DNA of 64,000 nucleotides from Sinonovacula constricta. Taxonomy: Eukaryota > Mollusca > Bivalvia > Cardiida > Solecurtidae. This document shows, in pieces, positions 14,301 to 24,500 of this stretch. The DNA lies in the NCBI GenBank assembly GCA_007844125.1, contig CM017561.1, positions 18,789,513 through 18,853,512 on the forward strand. Reading direction: 5' to 3'. Each line of letters starts with the position of its first letter. Position 1 is the first letter of the stretch. A program made the translations under genes and the position numbers. The notes beneath the pieces were generated by a model. It did not search any database and was not told where the DNA came from. It saw only the letters and a list, made by a program, of their open reading frames with translations.

Positions 14301-16086
14301 ACAACGTAAGATGCGCTGAAATCACAAATGTAAGTCCGTCATAACGTAAGATGCGCTGAAATCACAAATGTAAGTCCGTCACAACGTAAGATGCGCTGAA
14401 ATCACTAATGTAAGTCCGTCACAACGTAAGATGCGCCGAAATCACAAATGTAAGTCCGTCACAACGTAAGATGCGCTGAGATCACAAATGTAAGTCCGTT
14501 ACAACGTAAGATGCGCTGAAAGTCCGTTACAACGTCAGATGCGCTGAAATCACAAATGTCGGCCAGTTAAACTTCACACTTTAGAAGCAATAATCAGACA
14601 AGAGCAGTAATAAATCGGTAAAAATGTCACGCCTCTGAAAATCTCTTGGAAAAATAAACCAACAACAACAAACTATTTCACGTAACAATACAGAGACGAC
14701 GTAATTTCTTTCGGCGTAGCTGTCGAATTTCACTGTTGACCTACTAAACAAATGCTAACGCAAGGTCAGTCCAAATGAATATCAGCGCGTCTCGCATTGG
14801 TAGGAATTCAAGTCAACACCATATACAGTATCGTTCATATTAAACATATCGTTCATATTAAACATACAGATTTTTAACAATAAAACGGATGTTTATAAAA
14901 GTAAAAATCCAGTTTCTACAGTGTTGGCGTGTATATTGCATAAAACATATTTAATCATTTAGCAGCTACGAATTAAGAGGCACGAAAAGCGAGCGACTGG
15001 AGTCCAAAATATGTTACTATTGGGTGTCTCTGGTTGCAAAGTTACTGAAGAAAAGAAATATCAATAAGGAGTGTCTATAAGTGCCTTTAGCAACGCCGAA
15101 TATATTTTTAAAGATATCTTGTTTATTTTTATTTTATTATTTTTTGTGTGTATTTTTTCACATGGATACTTGTTTATTTTTTTTTTTTTTTGACAACGCT
15201 GACATTTTTAAAAGCGCAATTCAGAAATTGTATTACATGATTTGGAGGTATTTCTGGTTTTAAGTTGGGCCCATACAAGTCATTGTAGGTATCGTACAGT
15301 GCGCAGTTCCTGAATGTAACTGTTATGTGGATAAAAAACAATGGCTGACTTATATCCTTTTAGGCGATGGAACAATAATTGAAGTGTTCGTTGTATGATA
15401 TTAAAGCATAAATAATTTGTAAACATTCTATTGCTTTATATGCATATTCGTAGCATAGAAATACTATACATATTTGGCACAACTGATTGTATATGCTATA
15501 AATGTGCAGTTGAATTGTTGCACTTCGGCACAAGAAAAAACTGAAGGTTGCAGTTGTTACAGGCGAACTTATGGAAGGGGATATCCGCCAATATTCTAAT
15601 TACCATTTCTAACTTTTAATACACGGATTTGTTACTTCAAGTGTCAATTTGTAAATTGCAACACCCCGTATGTTTTACACCGATATCTTTTTACATCCTA
15701 ACCCATATATCAAATGAAAACGATCACATTTCAACATTATAATGAACAATTTCATATTTCCCACATATACAATTTACTAGTTACAAAATCACGAATACAT
15801 CTCACATTTCCAGCATTTGCAAGTATCCAATTAACAAGTTACTAATCTAGAGACGCAAATCACTTATGTAAAATGTAAACTGCACAACATCAGTTCAATA
15901 TGAGGACGCAAGGTGGCGCTTCTAACACGAGAATGTCCATCTATAAATAGAATGTACCGCTTGAACTGGTCCGATTCTTACCGACAGAATCAGACACAGA
16001 ATTACTTATTTTGTTCTACAATTATAGGGATAATATTTTGTTCTTAACTGGTGATTATGAAATGATCACACGCACGCACGCACACA

Positions 16087-16138
<52 letters not shown>

Positions 16139-18511
16139 TATATATATATATATATATATAGGATCTGATCAAAGATAATTCTTATCAAGGATTATAATAT
16201 GCTTTAAGTGTTCTTGGTCAAGAGGTTAAGGTTATGGACTCGGGATCGGATGGTTCCCAATTTTAAACTCTAGAGCCGTTATGACAATTAAAAATATATA
16301 TATTAACGATTTGGATTATCATTAAAGAAACGTTCAACATGCAAAGAAAGCATTTTAACATCTTTGAAGTGTTCTTGGTCAAGAGACTCTGGATCTGAGG
16401 GTTCTCGGTTCAAACCCTTGACCTGACATAATATTTTGTTCCTTGTCCAAGACATATTACACGGACATTTTGCAAAACCAGAATATGTTCAGACTTAAGG
16501 GGTGGTCACATCTACGATTTTGTACGTAGTTACACGTAGTCCGTCTTGAACGTACTAACACGTAGTTACAGGTACTTAAACGTAGACTTACTACAGTTAA
16601 CTAGGGTTGAAGTACGTAGAAACTATAGTTATTTATGTGTCAACATACGGTTAACTACGTGTAAGTACGGTTAACTAAGTTTAAGTACGATTAAAATAGT
16701 ACGGTTAAACCAAGTCATCAGTACATTAAACTACGTGCTACTGCGGGTCACTACGTATGAGGTACGGTTTAAGTACGTGTGAGTACGGTAAACTAGGGAT
16801 AACTACGTGTAGCTGCGGTTTCAAATCATGATCGCACCTGCGAAGTTCAGAATGGCAAAGCCCAAAGGAAATTCCCCGTCATTACGCGCGCTTGCCAGTC
16901 CCTGGTCCACCATCTCCATGGTTTTCTGTTTTCACTTCTTTCCTGCTCTTGTAACATTTCCAAATCCGACATATCTCTTGCCGAACTCGCAAGTTAAACA
17001 TTTTCATGTATTAGGAACTTCACAATTAAAATTCTGTCAACCATTATCTCTTTGTAGAAGACAAATAACATCAATTTAATTTTAGGTTACACGTGGTCAA
17101 TTTGTATTGTTAACATAACTAATAATTTGACCGTCCCTCGAAAGTAGCACAACCGTAGTAGACCCTAGTTTACCGTAGCGTTGCAAGAAGTTCATATCGT
17201 TTCCTTATGTATACTACGTGCAGCTACGGTAATTGATACGGTTAGGTACGGTTGAGTACGGTTAACCACGGTCAACTACGTTTCATATACGGTAACAGTA
17301 CGTGCATTTAGTCGTAGCTTTTTTTTTAACAAGTCCAAATTTTTTACACGATTTGTGTAATATGAGGTTGCTGCACATGTGCATTTTCTGCTTGTACACT
17401 TAAGTGTTATAGTTAATAGTAACAATGTTGGTAACTTTCTTTTCTTCTACATATGTAACATCTTGGAAAACCTATTAAATGGTGTCAGTTTTGATTTTTG
17501 TTTTGTTTTCAACCACTCTATGTCCCATGCATTAACATTCTACATTTTCCGGAGATTTTTAGTACACCGAAACTTCCAAATAAAAACCGCAACTTTTCTC
17601 CAACCTGTTTAACTGTTTCCAATTGTTGCGTTGCCTTTAATGCTTGGCATCAAAGACTTTTCCTGTAGAATACTGGATTTCAAAAATGTGCATTTCTTTC
17701 TGTCATGTTGTATATTTAATTTTAAAACCGTAGCCAATTATAAAATTTGGCAGTTAATGAATTTCACTCCTTCTTAAAATGTGTATGCATGTACTTTATA
17801 AACCTAAGCCGGCGGGAGAGAGGGATGGGGAGAGGTAATCTTTAAAAGGTGTAACACATTTATTATCTTATTCATGTTCTGTTTATTCTGAGTGTTTTAG
17901 TACTTAGTGACCCGATGCCAAAATATTGTGAGTGGGTTTAACTGGGTGTGACTGGATGTGACTGGGTGTGACTGGGTGTGTTATCGTGCCATTATTATGT
18001 TCCCTTTATTCTTAGTCAATACAGGATACAACCAGTTTAAAGTAAAACCCTGTCTTACGACTGCTAGAGTGAATGACATAAAATACAGATAACAGCTATC
18101 CAATCGTAGTAATGCGTAGTATACACGTAATTCATTCATTAGACTACAACCCTCGTGAGTGTATTTACGTCATAGCTCGTTGCAAAATTCTAATGATGTT
18201 ATTGATTGAAATACTACTTGTCAATATACCAGCTAATTTGTTTACCTGCTGTGGTGCGTATACAATGGATTATGTTTATGGGCATGAGCATTAAATAATA
18301 AATTAATTACATTGCTGATGTTAATAAACTACGCCGTGACCTAATGGACTAAAAGGGTTTTCCCCCATGTAATGTTCAGCATGGTACGGGTCAAGTTTAT
18401 ATATAACTGACCGATTTCCAAACTTGTCAACAAACTATTTACATAAACATTGGTGTATAACTGCGCACGTATTCACGCAATAGAACTTTGTTAGTTCACA
18501 CGGTTCAAATA

Positions 18512-18595
<84 letters not shown>

Positions 18596-21500
18596 CGTGT
18601 AAAGGGAAATGGAGAGGTTGAGTGTTCTAATAAATTACATTTAACAATCTAGTACACTGGTTACAAAAGTTCGTGGTTAACCATAATATGCAGTCTGGTT
18701 ACCCATAATGAAAAATTATTCATTTAAAACATAGCATAGTTCAGAACAATTTGTAGGATGGGTCTGGGGTTTGAACCACAAATGTATCGCACCCTATTGT
18801 GATTGAACTAAATCAGACAGTGTAGCCACAGTCTTCTAATTTTTACTTCTTCAGACAATGAAATGGCAAGGTGTATTATTGATAAAGGAATAATCGGACA
18901 CTGCCTACAGGATAGCTAAGTCTTTAGTCACCCGCCTCTTTTAACCACAATATTTAAGTACGCTTACAACTACCCACACTAATGTATACATGTAATTAAT
19001 GTATCACTTACCTCCCGTCATCTTCTATTCTTTTTAAAATATTTCCAGGCTTGATATCACGGTGAATGAAACCCTGGGATCTTAAATATTTCAACGCATC
19101 GGCTGGAAAGGAAAACAAACTTGGCAGTTAAAACTAACAACTACATGTTATAAGAAAATAAAGACTCTAGGCAATCATTGTATGCTGTTCACAGTGAAAT
19201 CTGCGCACTGACTCATTGTTGGTTGGTACAGCACAATCTTTTTGTATATTAATTAAATTATTTTTTAAAGCACAGAAAATAACTATTCTAAAAAGTGTTT
19301 GCTTCGTATTCACGATGCTGCACTCTGCGGCGCTATTCGCGAAGTTCTATTTTTAGCTCACAGGATTTCCAAGTTTTTGCTATTTATATCTCAAAAAAAA
19401 GTAGCGTTGTACAACACCTGCCTTATAATGAGCACAAACTATTAAATAACCCGCTCGGTATTCCCCGAGATTAGTAAAATATGCACTTCTGGTGCAAGTA
19501 GAGCAGCCTAATTGTCACACATGCTTTATGGGGGTTTTAATGTACGGATTTCAGCATTATTTCGAAGATATGTAATAAAATAATTCAAAATATAAAAACT
19601 GTAAAATATGTACATCACCTAATAAAACAAATATGGAGCCAATTAGTGCCATTACTAAAATAGGAATGTTATCACTGGAAGGCCAGCGGTTAATTTTCAG
19701 TACACTTATCCTAGAATAGAAATGACGCCATTCACGATAGTGGCCTCAAATAAGACCTCTCATTTAATCAATTTCGGTCAAGATTAAATTATTTATACAT
19801 TTTACTGGCCGTGGTCATACTTAAGTCAAATGCCTTGTTTTTCTTATTATGATATGGTGCGTCTGACAAGCCGAAACCAAAATCAAAACAAACTTCAATG
19901 TTTCCCTCATTTGATCTGCCGTGGCTTTAAGAACAGCGATACAGATCCCCAACCAAGGAATCAAGCAAATATTTACAACATGTATAACTGTCTAACTTCC
20001 CCTTTTGTTTGACAATAAATTACAGATTACTTTCCGTAGGTCTAAGACTGGAACTGTCAGGTTGGAAGCTGTCCGGGAACGGGGCTAATTAACTGTTGTT
20101 GTTTCTTCTTTAGATATATATATATATATATGATGTTTCATCAATTAAATAAGTTTTAAGGTAAGGTCACAAACTATTTACCTTATCATTTAGCTAACAC
20201 AGGAATATAACATCAAAAACTATGGAATAGTGGACTTACTGATGTTTCTTAGAAACAAGAGAAACTCATTCTCAGCGAAGCCAAATCCATTCTGTGGATG
20301 ATCCAACAAGGTGAATACACTTCCCCCTTGACAATACTCCATCACAATGACGTCATCCCCGCTCACTCTCTGTAATAATAATAATAATAAAAATCATAAT
20401 AATAAAAATAAAAATAATAATATTTATCATTATCATCATCATAATAATAATGATGATGATTGCGTTGATAATGGTGATGATGAGCTTGATGATGATAAGA
20501 AGAAAAGAAAATGAACAAAATGGAAAGATGGCATGTTTATTATAGGCTGCTAGACATTGTCATAAAAATGTATGAGGAATCATTGGTAGGAATAAAACAT
20601 GAAACCATGGAAAGAAACATTTTCAAGCTCTCTTGCGATATTGTACAATTGGAAGTTGATTGATTCTCGTGTAAGTGAAGTATTCTAGGGAAGATACGTG
20701 GTATTAATTAGTTCTAAGAAAGAATAATGCTTTTACATCAATCTATATAGTTAATACTAGGTCATCCTAGTGCGTAATGCCATTTTATGAAATAAAATGC
20801 ATAGTTCTTTGCTGATTTAATAGAGCTGTCAGTAAATTTTAAGCCTAACAATTTCAATGCCAATTTATGAAGAGTAATTTTAGAACTTTACTGCAATAAA
20901 AGAAGTATTATCTGTATAGTTTAGCCCCATTATAACTACTGTACTTCATTATCATGCACAAAATGTTAGCATATTGGAGTTTAAGAATAAACATGTCATT
21001 ATTGAATAAAATACATTAAAGGAAACTCTACCTCTTTCTCACAGGCTATGAGCCTCATGACGTTTTTGTGCTGGGCTGTCCTCAGGAGTTCAATCTCCCG
21101 TAGTCGGGCCTTGTCTATGTGATGAGATGCTACACCGGTGAAGACTTTAATTGCAACTGGCTTACCAGTTTCCTGAAAGGAGTATTCATTGTATGTCAAG
21201 CATTGCATTATTGTAATCAATAAAAATATTCACACATCAATTTGTATCATTGTTCCAATATCCTATGCATATGTATGAGACCTCACTACCAATCAGAAAG
21301 GGGCCCAGACCAAATCTATTTATAGAGTATTTACCCTCACATGTACCATAGCATCATTCTGATGGTAGAACCCCACTAGTTAACATCCTTGTTTTATCTT
21401 ATTAATAAATATAGTCTTTGGACACTTTGTTGTATTTATATGGTTTTCCCCACACCAAAACATGGTGTCAGAAAATAGAGGAATATGTTATTGACTACAT

Positions 21501-24500
21501 TCTAAAGAGGAATTAGTAAAATAACATCATTCTGTGTGAATATGTTACTGGCTACATTCTAAAGGAAGAATTAGTTGTATCATCATTCTTGTGTAACAAT
21601 GGATTTAACGGGCGTTCCAATACCCAGAATGGACTGGGATAGTACAAACATTGTTGAGGAGTTTAAAAAATTCCGTCAGCATGTTGAGCTCATTTTCACA
21701 GGAGCTTTATCAGAGAAGACTGAAGCAGTCAATGTAACTTACCTCCTACTTTGGGTGGGAGAAAAAGGACGAGAGATCTATAACACTTTGACTCTCTCAG
21801 GTGATGAAAGAAAATCAGCAAGATTAATTTGCGACGCGTTCCAGAAACATCTGCAGCCAAAATCGAACAGTATTTTTAGCAGATTTAAATTCCACAATCA
21901 AAAGCAAGATAATGACAGTGTTGAAGCGTTCGTAACCAGGCTCAAAACCTTAGCCAGAGATTGTTCATATGGCGATGAGTACAAAGATGAACTCATTAGG
22001 GACCAATTAGTTTTTGGAATCAGGTCGGACAAAATTAGGGAAAAACTAATAACAGAGGGAGACGCTTTAACATTACAAAAAACTATTCAAATTGGTCAGT
22101 CCTATGAATACGCACAAAAACAATTAACAGAAATGAAAAGTGACAGTAAGGTAGAAAGCGTCAGAGTCAAAACGAAGACAAACTGGAAGCCACGTCCATC
22201 ATCATCAGCAGCAGCAGCAACAACGGCAGTGCCGACAGCAACCCGCCGACGACATCAACCGACGGGAGGAATTCGTCACGGGAACCAGGGCTTCACCGAT
22301 CGACAGTCCAACAGAGAGCCTTCGGCAGGGACTTGCCAAAACTGTGCAGGCATACATCCTAAGGGGAAGTGTCCGGCGCATGGTAGACAGTGTCGTTTGT
22401 GCAGAAAATGGAACCACTTTGCATCTGTCTGCCGGTCGAGAAATGACATACACAATGTCGACTTTGATCAAAGTGGAAGTACACCGTGTGAAAGTGTTTT
22501 CATCAACAGTGTTGAAACAGAAATAAGGAATGGCCAAGCTTTCACAGAAATTGGGGTTGGTCCAAAAAGGTACCAAGTGAAATTCAAGATTGACACAGGT
22601 TCTCAGGTAAATATTTTGCCACTTTCTGTTTTTCAAAAGGTCGGTACCAAGGGAGCACTCAAATGCTCAAACCTGCAACTTAGAACATACAATGGCACAC
22701 CATTAGCAACTGAGGGCACCATTAGCTTACACTGCACACTAACACACACTAAATGCAAAAAATATGTAGAATTTCACATTGTTAAAACAAATTCACAACC
22801 ATTGCTAAGTCTACAAACATCAATTGATTTTGGACTGATACAACTGTGCTCAGTAGATGCAGAAAATGTAGCTACCCCCATGTCTAATGAGTCTGTAATC
22901 AAAGATTTCCCAAAGCTATTTCAAGGAATAGGAAATATGCCAGGAGAATGTAACATACATTTAGTGCCAAACTTTAAGCCTGTCGTCAACCCCCCTCGTA
23001 GAATACCTGTTGCCCTACAAGCTAGGTGTAAAGCAGAGCTGGCCAAAATGGAAAGATTAGGCGTCATAACCAAAGTTGATGAGCCAACGGAATGGGTTAA
23101 CTCCATGGTTCTTGTAGAAAAAGGCCAAGGAAATTTAAGGGTATGTTTAGACCCCACTTACCTGAACAAATGCATTCAGCGTCCACACTACCCTATGAGA
23201 ACACTTGACGACATTTTGCCATCTCTTAATGGTGCAAAATACTTCACAAAACTTGATGCCAGATCAGGTTACTGGGCTGTAAAACTCAGCAAGGAATCGT
23301 CGTACTTGACTTGTTTCAGTACCATATTTGGCAGATATAGGTACCTGAGGTTACCATTTGGGTTATGCATGAGTGGAGATGAATTCATTAAGCGTATGGA
23401 TCAATGTTTTGAAGGGCTGAAAGGTGTAGTCACCATTGTAGATGACATTTTAGTCTATGGTCAAACCAGAGAAGAGCATGACAGCAACCTTACAGCGGTG
23501 CTTGAAACGGCGCTCGTCAAAGGAATTATCCTAAATGAGGATAAAATTGAGGTAGGCATGACAGAGGTTAAGTACTTTGGTCACCTTCTGACTGCCGATG
23601 GTCTTAAGCCGGATCCAGCAAAAGTCGCTGCGATCAAAGACATGCCACCTCCATGCAACAAAAGTGAGCTGCAAACCATATTAGGTATGGTTAATTATTT
23701 GTCTCGGTTTGCACCCAACTTGTCTGAGGTCACCAGTCCCTTAAGAGAACTTCTAAGCAAAGATGTAGAATTCATGTGGGGAAAACCACAGATCAAAGCC
23801 TTTGACAAGGTCAATGACATATTGACACAACCAGGTCACGTGCTAGGCTACTTTGATCCAAATAAGCCGCTTACATTGCAGACAGACAGTTCACGGTCTG
23901 GTCTAGGAGCTACGCTATTGCAACATGGCAAACCTATAGCGTACGCCAGCAAGTCACTCACAAGTAGTCAAAAGAACTACGCAATGATCGAACTTGAATG
24001 TTTAGGGATTTTGTTTGGTCTAAAGCGCTATCACCAATGGGTGTATGGCAGAAAGGTCACAGTGCAAACAGATCATTTGCCACTGGTCTCAATTTTTAGG
24101 AAACCGCTCTTTTCTGCCCCAGCTAGGTTACAGCAAATGCTATTGCACATGCAGCCTTATGACATTGAGGTTAAACACATTCCAGGCAAAGATATACCCT
24201 TAACAGACACATTATCTAGGAAGCCATTACCGGAAACAGGCCCAGATCTTTCAGATCAAACTGATTTACAGGTCAATATGGTCATGACTAGTTTGCCTGT
24301 AAATAGCAAGAAAATGCAGGAAATTAGGTCTGAGACTGAGAAAGAGGAAAGACTTTCGGTACTCAAGCACACAATTGTTTCTGGTTGGCCTGATCAAAAG
24401 GTTTCATGCCCATCTCAAATCCTTGATTTCTGGAATTACAGGGATGAACTGACAGTTATTGATGGCATTTTAATGAAAGGCTCCAAGATTGTTATCCCAA

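Noticed and set aside
14132..14562. Regular 40-bp repeats suggesting a CRISPR array
   Set aside because: Units are directly adjacent without unique spacers, and the locus is an intron of a eukaryotic gene.
22205..22636. 143-codon minus-strand ORF inside the gypsy element
   Set aside because: Shadow of the gag-pol frame; its poly-cysteine end comes from the gag 'tcatcagcagcagcagc' stretch.
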